A DNA stretch of 64,000 bases, taken from positions 106,321 through 170,320 of the forward strand of contig PVNI01000015.1 in the NCBI GenBank assembly GCA_003001795.1, in the 5' to 3' direction. The translations under genes were made by a program, and so were the position numbers. Shown here in pieces: positions 24,360 to 32,696 of this stretch. This DNA is from Actinomadura viridilutea (GTDB lineage Bacteria; Actinomycetota; Actinomycetes; Streptosporangiales; Streptosporangiaceae). The notes beneath the pieces are model-generated. The model ran no database searches. It saw only the letters and a list, made by a program, of their open reading frames with translations, and was not told the DNA's origin. How positions within the stretch are numbered: the first letter of the stretch is position 1; every line of letters begins with the position of its first letter.

Positions 24360-25622
24360 GTGCATCCCCCTTCATACGCTTCCTCCCCCGCGGCCCGGTT
24401 GGGCTGGCTGGACGCGCTCCGGGGGTGGGCGGCGATGCTGGTGGCGCTGCACCACGCGTTCTACGTCTTCCTTCCGGACCTGCAGGTGGCGCTGGCGGGG
24501 CGCTTCGACCCCGGCCACTACGGCGTGCTGGTGTTCTTCCTCGTCAGCGGGTACATCGTGCCCGCCTCGCTGGAACGGCACGGCAGCGTGCGCGTGTTCT
24601 GGATCAGCCGGTTCTTCCGCCTGTACCCCCTGCTGGCCGTGGCGTGCCTGCTGGGGGTGCTGCCGTTCCTGCTGGGCGTACGGGGGCTGCGGGCCGGCCT
24701 GGAGGAGTTCGACCCGCTGACGGCGGTCGTGGCGCACGCCACGATGCTCCAGGACCTGCTCGCCGTGCCCAACGCGATCAACGTCCTGTGGACGCTGTCG
24801 TACGAGATGGCCTTCTACCTGCTGGTCGTCGCGCTGTGGGCGGTGGGCTGGCAGCGCCGCTCCGCGCCGATCGCCGCCGGCCTGGCGGTGCTCGCGCTGC
24901 CCGCGGGGCTGCTGCCGGCGGCGCTGCTGGCGCGCACGGCGGGCGTCGGGCCCGTGGTCGCCGCGGCGGCGGCCGTGCTGGCGGTGGCGGTCGCCGCGGC
25001 GATGTCGGAGCGTCCCGGGCCGCGCACGGCGGGCGGGCTGCTCGGTGGGCTGCTGGCCCTCGCGCTGGTCGCGGCCAACAGCCGCGTCGAGCCGTGGGAG
25101 GGGGCGGTGATGCTGGCCGTCATGTTCGCCGGCACCGCCGTCTACCGCGCCGAGCGGGGGCAGGTGTCGCGGCGGGCGACCGCGTTGGGCCTGGGCGCGG
25201 TCGCGGCGGCGTCGCTGGCCGCCGTGGCGTGGGCTCCGCGCCAGGATGCGGCGGGCGCGCAGACGTGGCAGGCCCGGTGGATCTGGACGAGTTCGCTGCT
25301 GCTGGCCGCCGCCACGTTCGGCGCGGCGTGGCTGCTGCGGCGCCGGCGCTTCCCGCGATGGGCGACCGGGCTCGGCACCGCGAGCTTCTCGGTCTACCTG
25401 CTGCATCCGATCCTGCTCATGGTGGCGGCGCAGTTCCTGGGCAGGACCGGCCGCATGGACGTGCCGGGCATGCTCGTCTTCGTGGCGGCGCTGGTGGCGC
25501 TCAGCGCGGCGTCCTACCGCTGGATCGAGGCGCCCGCCCAGCGCGCCGGACGACGCCTGGCCAGGCGCGCCGTCCGCGGTCGGGTGGACCGCTCGCCCGT
25601 CGCGACCGCAGTGCCCCGCTAG
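24360..25622 (+). CDS. Acyltransferase family 3 (OafA-like) membrane protein
   Basis: The 420-residue integral membrane protein has about ten hydrophobic segments. The family signature R-L-G-W-L-D-A-L-R-G-W-A-A, followed by V-A-L-H-H-A-F with the catalytic-type histidine, is at residues 13-34, with R-F-F-R-L-Y-P-L near 83. Relatives O-acylate sugars or cell-wall polymers. The GTG start follows a TACTCT box (24348-24353) by six bases with no ribosome binding site, suggesting an independent, leaderless transcript rather than part of the ebo-type operon. The stop overlaps the stop of the converging CMD gene (CTAG). Confidence 0.88.
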   Translation: MHPPSYASSPAARLGWLDALRGWAAMLVALHHAFYVFLPDLQVALAGRFDPGHYGVLVFFLVSGYIVPASLERHGSVRVFWISRFFRLYPLLAVACLLGVLPFLLGVRGLRAGLEEFDPLTAVVAHATMLQDLLAVPNAINVLWTLSYEMAFYLLVVALWAVGWQRRSAPIAAGLAVLALPAGLLPAALLARTAGVGPVVAAAAAVLAVAVAAAMSERPGPRTAGGLLGGLLALALVAANSRVEPWEGAVMLAVMFAGTAVYRAERGQVSRRATALGLGAVAAASLAAVAWAPRQDAAGAQTWQARWIWTSSLLLAAATFGAAWLLRRRRFPRWATGLGTASFSVYLLHPILLMVAAQFLGRTGRMDVPGMLVFVAALVALSAASYRWIEAPAQRAGRRLARRAVRGRVDRSPVATAVPR

Positions 25623-26221
25623 CGTCCCGACTCTCCAGGGACAGGGACGCGGAAGACCCGCAACTGGAGGGCGAGGGTGGCGTAGTAGCCGACGATGGCG
25701 GTCAGTTCGAAGACGCCGTCGGCGCCGAGGACGTCGACGGCTCGCGCGTACTCCTCGTCGGTCAGGTCGTGGCGCTCGGCCAGCGTCCGTGTGGTGACCG
25801 CGACGACCCGTTCCCGCTCGTCGGCGAACACGCCGCTGAACACGTCGTCGTCGCCGTCCCGCAGCGCGCGCAGCTCCTCGTCGGTGAGCCCGGCGGCCCG
25901 GCCGGCCGCCTCGTGGGCGTGCCGTTCGAAGGCGCTGTCCCACACGGCGGCGACGACCAGAATCGCGATCTCCCTGCAGCGGGCCGGCAGCGCGCCCCGG
26001 TAGCGGATGGCGGCGCCGAGTCCCTGGAGGGCGTGCCCCAGGGTGGGGCGCAGCAGCATCGCGTTGAACGGCCCGTGCAGCCCGCCCGCGTCGTCCGTCA
26101 GCGCGAACGGCCCGTTGCCGCGCGGCCCGGACACGATCTCCTCGTACAGGGCGCGCTGCTCGGCGTCGAGCTCGTCGGGCCGCAGCCTGCGCAGCCTCGG
26201 CGGCGCCTCGTCGCTGGACAT
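25619..26221 (-). CDS. Carboxymuconolactone decarboxylase (CMD) family protein
   Basis: The 200-residue protein matches the CMD/AhpD-like family: G-P-F-N-A-M-L-L-R-P near 46-55, R-E-I-A-I-L-V-V-A-A-V-W-D-S-A-F-E-R-H-A-H-E-A around 78-100, then V-F-E-L-T-A-I-V-G-Y-Y. The peroxidase-type C-x-x-C pair of AhpD is absent here (W-D-S-A-F-E-R-H), so it belongs to the non-redox branch. The start was placed at ATG 26221; the frame continues upstream through a 12-bp repeat region without homology. Confidence 0.85.
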   Translation of the reverse strand: MSSDEAPPRLRRLRPDELDAEQRALYEEIVSGPRGNGPFALTDDAGGLHGPFNAMLLRPTLGHALQGLGAAIRYRGALPARCREIAILVVAAVWDSAFERHAHEAAGRAAGLTDEELRALRDGDDDVFSGVFADERERVVAVTTRTLAERHDLTDEEYARAVDVLGADGVFELTAIVGYYATLALQLRVFRVPVPGESGR

Positions 26222-26251
26222 CCCTCGAACCTCGCTCCCGCAGGCGCGGCG

Positions 26252-26311
26252 TCCTTCCGCCGGTCCTTGCGCCAGTCCTTGCGCCAGTCCTTCCGCCGGA
26301 CCTTCCGGCAG
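26252..26311. repeat. 12-bp tandem repeat, five copies, upstream of the CMD gene
   Basis: Five 12-bp units (26252-26311) follow TCCTT-[CG]-CGCC-[GA]-G with one or two changes; the second and third are identical. They lie in the divergent gap between the CMD start (26221) and the esterase gene. Read on the minus strand in frame with CMD they would encode P-A-E-G / L-A-Q-G repeats, so an N-terminal extension of CMD from an upstream start cannot be excluded. Confidence 0.85.
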
Positions 26312-26417
26312 CTTACGCGTCACCTGGCGGAGCGGCGGGAAGAAGCCGCCGCGCGGCTGTCGATCTCCGCGTGTCGGCGGGCACATCTAAGATCAACCCG
26401 TTTCGGAGGAGGCTGAG

Positions 26418-27419
26418 ATGACCGCTACTGAAGATCCCGTCGAGACCCGTGTCGGCCCGCCCCCGCCGTTCGATCCGGAGCTGGAGGCCGGGCGGGCCCT
26501 GATGCGCGAGGAGCTGTCGCGTCTGACGACGCTCGAGGCCATCCCCGAGTGCCGGGAGAGACGGCCGGGTCCCCCGGTCACCGACGAGGATCTGCGGCGG
26601 GGCGGGGCCTTCGAGGTCGAGGAGCGCAGGGTGCCCGGGCCTCCCGGCGCCCCCGACGTCCCCCTGCTCATCTGCCGTCCGGTCGACGTCGCGGCGCCGT
26701 ATCCGGCGATCTACTACATCCACGGCGGCGGCATGATCATGGGCGATCCCCGGTCGGGCCTGCCCGACATGGCGCTGCCGGCGGCCGAGGAGCTGGGCAT
26801 GGCGGTGGTCTCGGTGGACTACCGGCTGGCGCCCGAGCATCCGCACCCGGCGCCCGTGGAGGACTGCTACGCCGGGCTGGTCTGGACGCACGAGCACGCC
26901 GCCGAGCTCGGCGTCGACCCCGCCCGCATCGTCATCGCCGGGACCAGCGCGGGCGGCGGCCTGTCGGCGGCGGTGGCGCTGTTGGCCCGCGACCGCGGCG
27001 GCCCGCCGCTGCTGGCGCAGATGCTGCTGTGCCCCATGCTGGACGACCGCAACGACAGCCCGTCGATGCTGCAGATGGAAGGGCGGGACACCTGGGACCG
27101 CACCGCCAACCACGTGGGCTGGACGGCGCTGCTCGGCGACGCGCGCGGCGGCCCGGACGTGTCCCCGTACGCGGCCCCGGCGCGCGCCGCCGACCTGTCG
27201 GGGCTGCCGCCGGCGTTCGTCGACGTCGGCTCCGGCGAGTCGTTCCGCGACGAGGACGTGGCCTACGCGGTGCGGCTGTGGCAGGCGGGCGTCCAGGCCG
27301 AGCTGCACGTCTGGCCGGGCGGGTTCCACGGTTTCGACGCCGTCGCGCCGCAGGCCCGCGTCTCCCAGGACGCGCGCGAGGCGCGGCTGCGCTGGCTGCG
27401 CCGCATCCTGGCCGCTTGA
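26418..27419 (+). CDS. Alpha/beta hydrolase, hormone-sensitive-lipase-type esterase
   Basis: The 333-residue product is a HSL/GDXG-family esterase. The oxyanion motif HGGG is at 102-105, the nucleophile elbow G-T-S-A-G-G at 175-180 with Ser177, an acid residue is likely in G-E-S-F-R-D-E near 273-279, and the catalytic His is in G-G-F-H-G-F-D near 303. It hydrolyses short acyl esters in the cytoplasm; the natural substrate is unknown. CGGAGGAGG lies ahead of the ATG, and a TAAGAT box (26388-26393) may be its -10 element. Confidence 0.92.
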   Translation: MTATEDPVETRVGPPPPFDPELEAGRALMREELSRLTTLEAIPECRERRPGPPVTDEDLRRGGAFEVEERRVPGPPGAPDVPLLICRPVDVAAPYPAIYYIHGGGMIMGDPRSGLPDMALPAAEELGMAVVSVDYRLAPEHPHPAPVEDCYAGLVWTHEHAAELGVDPARIVIAGTSAGGGLSAAVALLARDRGGPPLLAQMLLCPMLDDRNDSPSMLQMEGRDTWDRTANHVGWTALLGDARGGPDVSPYAAPARAADLSGLPPAFVDVGSGESFRDEDVAYAVRLWQAGVQAELHVWPGGFHGFDAVAPQARVSQDAREARLRWLRRILAA

Positions 27420-27459
27420 GGACGCCGCCGGACCGGGCGCTGCGGTGAAAACGGCGTCC
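27420..27459. terminator. Stem-loop after the esterase gene
   Basis: GGACGCCG (27420-27427) pairs with CGGCGTCC (27452-27459) directly after the esterase stop. The rest of the 233-bp convergent gap up to 27652 shows nothing else. Confidence 0.45.
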
Positions 27460-27652
27460 GCTGGACGGCCGCTGCGACGACACCGTCGCGCCCTCGACTC
27501 CCGTTTCGCCGCGCGTCGCCCTCCGGGCCGAGGACGGCGCGCGGCCGAACGGCTGGAGCCCCCTGGACGTCGGAAGGGTCAGGGGAATGGTGCGGAATGC
27601 ACCCGCAAGCGGACCTCCGAACACGACCCGGCGGAGACCGGCGTCCACCGCC

Positions 27653-28987
27653 CTAACCGCGGACGAAGAGGCCGATGCCGTTCGCGACGGGACGTTCGAC
27701 GCCGTCGGACGGAGAGTTGCGCACGGTCGCGGTGTCGTCTCCCGGGTCGCGGAGGACGAGAGTCGAGGAGCCGCCGCCGTCCAGGTTGACCGCGTCGTCG
27801 GCGCCCGCCTGCCACAGCAGCCGCGCCAGTTCGGCGAGGGTGACACCGCCGCTGCGTTCCGACCGGCCGTCGACGACCATCAGGTACATGCGTCGGCCGT
27901 TGCGGCTGACGCCCGCGGCGGTTCGGGGGGCCGGGCCGCTGTCCGCCAGTCCGGGCAGCGGTTCGGCGTCGCGCAGGATGCAGAAGCCGCCGACGGCGAA
28001 ATGGAAGCGGTGCCGTCCGGCGAGGCGGTAGCGGACCCGGACGCGGTCGCCGCGGCGGAGCGTGCGCAGCGCCGCGGCGGCGCGGTCCCGGCCCACGAGC
28101 ACGACCGTCCCCTCGGGGATGGCGCCGCCGCCGATGGTTCCGCTGACCTTGGTCACCACGCCGCGCCGCACCGTCACCTCGGCCACGTCGGTGCTGCACG
28201 GCGCTTCGCGGAAGGCGTCGGTGCCGCAGACCGCGCGCCGCCGCGACGCCGTGCCCCACTGCCTCGTGAACACCCCGGCGCCGCCCACCGGCAACGCGTA
28301 CTGGTTGAGTCCGCGCACCGGGAGCGCGGTGCGGCCGAAGCGGATCGTCCCGGACAGGCGCAGCCTGGACACATGCCCGACGCGCTTGCGGTCGACGCCG
28401 ATGACGTCTTCGGCGGAGGCGGCGGCCGGCAGCGGCGGGCCGAACCGCTGGCCGAGCGGTACGGCTCCCTTGCGGGGACGTCCCTCGTCGACCTCCGCCC
28501 CCGACGCCGCACCCGTCGCGGGGACTCCCGGCCGCGTCTCGCTGATGTTGAAGAAGTCGCCGTTGACCCCGGCCACCGCGCGTTGCGCGTTCGCCATCGT
28601 CGACACTTTCCTGCGGGCGGCGACCGCGGGCGGATGCAGCAGCCCCACCCTGACGCGCGGCTCGGTCAGGTCCACCTCGAGGACGGTGCCGAGGACGGGG
28701 CCGCCGACGCCCCATGTCTGAAAGCTCCGTGCCACGATCCCGGGCCACACCCGGGTGGACGACGTGTAGCGCAGTTTGAGCGGCGCGGCCGCCCCTGGGG
28801 CGGGTCGCGTTTCACGAAGGTCGGGAGGTTCGCCTGACCCGGCTCCGTCCCCGTTCGGCGGCACCTCCCCATGGACGTTCCGCGAACCGGTCTCCCGCGC
28901 CTTCGCCAGTCCGGGGCCCGGCCCCAGCACGCACGCCGCCGTCACCGCGCCCGCCACCGCGAGCACCGTCGCACACCTCAGGACCAC
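27653..28987 (-). CDS. Secreted phosphodiester glycosidase family protein
   Basis: The product (444 residues from the chosen GTG) has a hydrophobic signal-like segment at the N-terminus (V-L-A-V-A-G-A-V-T-A-A-C), a disordered linker, and a C-terminal domain of the phosphodiester glycosidase family (NAGPA-like). Diagnostic motifs are V-A-G-V-N-G-D-F-F-N and D-A-V-N-L-D-G-G-G-S-S-T-L near the C-terminus. The human relative uncovers mannose 6-phosphate; bacterial roles concern cell-wall phosphodiester sugars. The start is uncertain, because the frame is open far upstream; GTG 28987 was chosen since the signal segment follows at once. An A-x-C could be a lipidation site. Confidence 0.8.
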   Translation of the reverse strand: MVLRCATVLAVAGAVTAACVLGPGPGLAKARETGSRNVHGEVPPNGDGAGSGEPPDLRETRPAPGAAAPLKLRYTSSTRVWPGIVARSFQTWGVGGPVLGTVLEVDLTEPRVRVGLLHPPAVAARRKVSTMANAQRAVAGVNGDFFNISETRPGVPATGAASGAEVDEGRPRKGAVPLGQRFGPPLPAAASAEDVIGVDRKRVGHVSRLRLSGTIRFGRTALPVRGLNQYALPVGGAGVFTRQWGTASRRRAVCGTDAFREAPCSTDVAEVTVRRGVVTKVSGTIGGGAIPEGTVVLVGRDRAAAALRTLRRGDRVRVRYRLAGRHRFHFAVGGFCILRDAEPLPGLADSGPAPRTAAGVSRNGRRMYLMVVDGRSERSGGVTLAELARLLWQAGADDAVNLDGGGSSTLVLRDPGDDTATVRNSPSDGVERPVANGIGLFVRG

Positions 28988-29126
28988 CGGACGAGCCTCT
29001 CCCCCGCGACCACCCGACCGACGTGGTGATCCTCCTATACAGGGGCCCGCGTCGCCCGCATCTGCGCGTCCGGCGTGGCGCCGTCCGGCATGAGAGCGCA
29101 CCGCTCCTCCGGCGTCCCGTCGTGGC

Positions 29127-29885
29127 GTGCACCGCCGACGGGCAGCCGTGGTGACTGCTTTCCGATCGCATACCGGAACAACCAGTCGCGGACATTCGTT
29201 GATCACACAACTACTCAGTGTCCCGGGGGCAGGCATCAGGAGAGCGAGCATCCACCAACGCGACGAGGGGAATCGGGCCCGCACGGGCGGCGGCGGCGAC
29301 GCGGCGGGCGCCGGTGCGCCGCGGGGCGAACTGCGCTATCCCGCCGGGTCGCTGGTGCTGGTCGTGGGGCTGCCCGGCGCCGGCAAGAGCACCCTGCTGG
29401 ACCGGCTCTACGGGCTGCGCGGGGACGAGACGCTGCCGGTCGCGGTCGGGGGCACCCGTGTGATCGACTCCCGGCAGGCGCGGAACTGGTGGGGGCGGTA
29501 TCTGGGACCGCTGCCGCCGCGCGCCAGGCTGCCGCTCGTCTACACCACGCACATCTGGCGGATCGCACGGGCCGTGCTGGAGGGGCACGACGTCGTGGCG
29601 CACACGCGCGGAACCTGGCCGCACATCCTGCCCGGGTTCGCCTGGCTGGCCCGGCGGCGCGGCGGCGACGTGCACCTGATCGCGCTGGACGTGGACCCGG
29701 CGACCGCGCGGGCGGGGCAGTTCCGGCGCGGCCGGGTGCTGACCGAGGCGACGTTCCGCCGGCACTGCCGCCGCTGGCGGCCGCTGATCGAACGGGCGCG
29801 GACCGGCGCGTGCCCGCCGGCCGCGTCCGTGACCGTGCTGGACCGCGACGCCGCCGACCTGCTCAAGGCCATCCGCTTCGAGTAG
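29127..29885 (+). CDS. P-loop NTPase/kinase-like protein of unknown function
   Basis: The frame encodes up to 252 residues. From about residue 75 it shows V-L-V-V-G-L-P-G-A-G-K-S-T-L, a clear Walker A motif, then the conserved-looking segments V-I-D-S-R-Q-A-R-N-W-W, V-V-A-H-T-R-G-T-W-P and V-H-L-I-A-L-D-V-D-P. The fold resembles small AAA_33/zeta-type kinases, but no substrate motif is recognised. The first 70 residues look non-conserved and GTG 29127 lacks a ribosome binding site, so the real start may be further downstream. Confidence 0.65.
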   Translation: MHRRRAAVVTAFRSHTGTTSRGHSLITQLLSVPGAGIRRASIHQRDEGNRARTGGGGDAAGAGAPRGELRYPAGSLVLVVGLPGAGKSTLLDRLYGLRGDETLPVAVGGTRVIDSRQARNWWGRYLGPLPPRARLPLVYTTHIWRIARAVLEGHDVVAHTRGTWPHILPGFAWLARRRGGDVHLIALDVDPATARAGQFRRGRVLTEATFRRHCRRWRPLIERARTGACPPAASVTVLDRDAADLLKAIRFE

Positions 29886-30064
29886 TCGTCACCGCGGCGC
29901 TCAGGACCGGTCCTCCCGCCGGGGAACGCGCATCTCCGCGCGAGCCGGGCCCGGCCGATGCCGGACCGGCCCGCGGCGGACCCGGCGACAGCTCTGGACT
30001 CGGCCGGCGACCTCCTGGGTATGGTCGTTCTCGGCGGCCGAGCTCGATGGAAGGGGCGGCATCC

Positions 30065-31150
30065 ATGGCACAGCAGGTACGCGGAGTCGTCGCGCCGGCC
30101 AAGGGGGAGCCGGTCCGCATCGAGACGATCACCGTTCCCGATCCGGGACCGGGCGAGGCCGTGGTCGCGGTGCAGGCGTGCGGGGTGTGCCACACCGACC
30201 TGCACTACCGCGAAGGCGGGATCACCGACGAGTTCCCGTTCCTGCTCGGCCACGAGGCCGCCGGGATCGTCGAGTCGGTCGGCGACGGGGTCACCGAGGT
30301 CGCGCCGGGCGACTTCGTGATCCTCAATTGGCGGGCCGTGTGCGGGCAGTGCCGGGCGTGCCTGCGCGGCCGTCCCTGGTACTGCTTCGACACCCACAAC
30401 GCCGAGCAGAAGATGACGCTGGCCGACGGCACCGAGCTGTCGCCCGCCCTCGGCATCGGCGCGTTCGCCGAGAAGACCCTGGTCGCCGCCGGGCAGTGCA
30501 CCAAGGTCGACCCGGCCGCCGAGCCCGCGGCGGCCGGTCTGCTGGGCTGCGGCGTGATGGCCGGCCTCGGCGCCGCGCTCAACACCGGCGCCGTCGGCCG
30601 CGGCGACTCGGTCGCGGTGATCGGCTGCGGCGGGGTGGGCTCGGCCGCGGTGCTGGGCGCCCGGCTGGCCGGCGCCGCGAAGATCATCGCGATCGACCTG
30701 GACGAGCGCAAGCTCGCCGCCGCCCGCTCGCTCGGCGCCACCCACACCGTCCAGGCCGCGGACGCCGACGTGGTCGCGGCGGTGCGGGAGCTGACCGGCG
30801 GCTTCGGCGCCGACGTGGTCATCGACGCGGTGGGGCGCCCGGAGACCTACAAGCAGGCGTTCTACGCCCGCGACCTGGCGGGGACCGTCGTGCTGGTCGG
30901 CGTGCCCACGCCCGACATGACGTTGGAGCTGCCGCTGCTGGACGTGTTCGGACGCGGCGGCGCGCTCAAGTCGTCCTGGTACGGCGACTGCCTGCCCTCG
31001 CGCGACTTCCCCATGCTCATCGACCTGTACCTGCAAGGCCGCCTCGACCTGGACGCGTTCGTCTCCGAGAAGATCCGTCTGGACGACGTGGAGGCCGCGT
31101 TCGACAAGATGCAGCGCGGGGACGTGCTGCGCTCGGTGGTGGTGCTGTGA
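30065..31150 (+). CDS. mscR: S-(hydroxymethyl)mycothiol dehydrogenase
   Basis: The 361-residue protein is a zinc-dependent medium-chain alcohol dehydrogenase. Catalytic zinc ligands are visible at Cys39 with G-H-E near 62-64, structural zinc ligands at Cys93, Cys96, Cys99 and Cys107, and the NAD-binding G-C-G-G-V-G-S-A is near 191-198. The T-H-N-A-E-Q-K-M-T-L stretch after the zinc loop is typical of mycothiol-dependent formaldehyde dehydrogenase. It oxidises the formaldehyde-mycothiol adduct and NO-mycothiol in actinobacteria. GGAAGGGG precedes the ATG. Its stop overlaps the start of an MBL hydrolase, a common pairing. Confidence 0.93.
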   Translation: MAQQVRGVVAPAKGEPVRIETITVPDPGPGEAVVAVQACGVCHTDLHYREGGITDEFPFLLGHEAAGIVESVGDGVTEVAPGDFVILNWRAVCGQCRACLRGRPWYCFDTHNAEQKMTLADGTELSPALGIGAFAEKTLVAAGQCTKVDPAAEPAAAGLLGCGVMAGLGAALNTGAVGRGDSVAVIGCGGVGSAAVLGARLAGAAKIIAIDLDERKLAAARSLGATHTVQAADADVVAAVRELTGGFGADVVIDAVGRPETYKQAFYARDLAGTVVLVGVPTPDMTLELPLLDVFGRGGALKSSWYGDCLPSRDFPMLIDLYLQGRLDLDAFVSEKIRLDDVEAAFDKMQRGDVLRSVVVL

Positions 31151-31779
31151 CGGCCGCGCGCATCGACCGCATCGTCACCTCCGGCACGTTCTCCCTCGAC
31201 GGCGGGACGTGGGAGGTCGACAACAACGTCTGGATCGTCGGCGACGACGCCGAGGCGATCGTCGTCGACGCCGCGCACGACGCCGACGCCATCGCGGCGG
31301 CCGTCGGGGACCGTCGGCTGCTGGCGATCGTGTCCACGCACGGCCACGACGACCACATCGACGCGGCGCCCGAGCTGTCGGCGCGGACCGGCGCACCGGT
31401 GCTGCTGCATCCCGACGACCTGATGCTGTGGAAGCGGCGGCATCCGGACGTCGACCCCCAGGGCGAGCTGTCCGACGGCCAGAAGATCACGGTCGCCGGG
31501 GTGGAGCTGACGGTCCTGCACACGCCGGGGCACAGCCCGGGCGCGGTGTGCCTGTACGCACCGCGGCTCGGCACGGTGTTCTCCGGGGACACGCTGTTCT
31601 CCGGCGGCCCGGGCGCGACCGGCCGCTCCTTCTCCGACTTCCCCACCATCATCGCCTCGATCCGGGAGCGGCTGCTCACGCTGCCGCCGGACACCGTGGT
31701 GCGCACCGGGCACGGCGACAGCACGACGATCGGCGCCGAGGCCCCGCACCTGGACGAGTGGATAGCGCGAGGGTATTGA
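31147..31779 (+). CDS. MBL-fold metallo-hydrolase paired with mscR
   Basis: The 210-residue product is a metallo-beta-lactamase-fold hydrolase with H-x-H-x-D-H (His65, His67, Asp69, His70), a G-H-S-P-G-A-V loop supplying another His, F-S-G-D-T-L-F with the bridging Asp, and a late G-H-G-D-S. The glyoxalase II-like arrangement and the GTGA overlap with mscR suggest it hydrolyses the S-formylmycothiol formed by the dehydrogenase, completing formaldehyde oxidation to formate. The gene pairing is widespread in actinobacteria; the specific reaction is inferred. Confidence 0.9.
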   Translation: MTAARIDRIVTSGTFSLDGGTWEVDNNVWIVGDDAEAIVVDAAHDADAIAAAVGDRRLLAIVSTHGHDDHIDAAPELSARTGAPVLLHPDDLMLWKRRHPDVDPQGELSDGQKITVAGVELTVLHTPGHSPGAVCLYAPRLGTVFSGDTLFSGGPGATGRSFSDFPTIIASIRERLLTLPPDTVVRTGHGDSTTIGAEAPHLDEWIARGY

Positions 31780-31901
31780 TCGCCTGTCCCCGGCGCACCG
31801 CCCGGGCGGAACGCGGGACGGCGGCCGGGCGCGCGTCATAAGGTCCCCTGGGGCGGCGGGCCGTCGTGCGCCCGCGGGTCGCCGGTCACCGGGGAGGTGC
31901 G

Positions 31902-32678
31902 ATGCGGGCCAGGGCACCGCAGGCCGTCGTGCTCGCGCTGTGCGCGGTCGTCAGCGGTTGCGGGACGGACGCCGCGTCGTCGACGCGCGAGCCGACCGTG
32001 GCGCCGCCCACGGCGAGCGGCGCGGCGGACGCGCCCGCGATCATGGCCCCCGCGTCCACGGCGCCCCCGTCCCCCACGGCCCTCTCCCCCACCGCCCCGT
32101 CCGCCGCCTCGGGCCGGCCGCTCGGCGGCGCGCGCAGATGGCGCATCACCACCTACTACACGGCGGTGGAGAGTTTTCACGGCGGCAAGCGCACGGCGGT
32201 GCGCGGCTGCCCGAGGCCGCGCTGCACGAACGGCGACGCTCCTCTCGGTTCGTACCCCGAGGGCTTCGTCAAGGCCGTCCAACGGGAGGGCAGCGGCCGG
32301 ATCACCAGCGGTCCGCACCGCGGCCGGTACCTCAACTGGTCGCACAGCGTCGGCTTCTGGCTCGACGACACCACCCGCGACTCGGCCGGGCGGCCGCTGC
32401 GCCCCTGGGAGTCGGCCGCCGCCGACCGGGACGTGCTGGCGCGCGGCCGGCGGTTCGTCATCACCGACTGCGGGAGGGACGGCGCCGGGCGCCCGATCGC
32501 GGAGCGGGTGTGCGCGCGGTTCCGGCGGGCCGTCTGGACGGTCACCGACCTGTTCCGCCCCGGGTACGGCGGTGAGCACCACGCCGACGTCTACATCGGC
32601 GAGGAGACCGGCCCGGACTTCGTCCGCTCCGCCCCCTGGTACACCACCCTCCGCGACGCCACGATCCACCCGGGGTAG
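31902..32678 (+). CDS. Putative lipoprotein of unknown function
   Basis: The 258-residue product begins with a lipoprotein signal (A-L-C-A-V-V-S-G-C), then a Ser/Thr/Pro/Ala-rich linker to about residue 70. The folded part starts at R-I-T-T-Y-Y-T-A-V-E-S-F and ends with H-H-A-D-V-Y-I-G-E-E. Four cysteines (two near T-A-V-R-G-C-P-R-P-R-C, then I-T-D-C-G and R-V-C-A-R) could form disulfides outside the cell. The Y-Y-T-A start and late D-V-Y-I recall double-psi barrel 3D/RlpA-type cell-wall proteins, but the similarity is too weak for a family call. GGGGAGG precedes the ATG. Confidence 0.7.
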   Translation: MRARAPQAVVLALCAVVSGCGTDAASSTREPTVAPPTASGAADAPAIMAPASTAPPSPTALSPTAPSAASGRPLGGARRWRITTYYTAVESFHGGKRTAVRGCPRPRCTNGDAPLGSYPEGFVKAVQREGSGRITSGPHRGRYLNWSHSVGFWLDDTTRDSAGRPLRPWESAAADRDVLARGRRFVITDCGRDGAGRPIAERVCARFRRAVWTVTDLFRPGYGGEHHADVYIGEETGPDFVRSAPWYTTLRDATIHPG

Positions 32679-32696
32679 GCACCGGCCAGGACGCGC

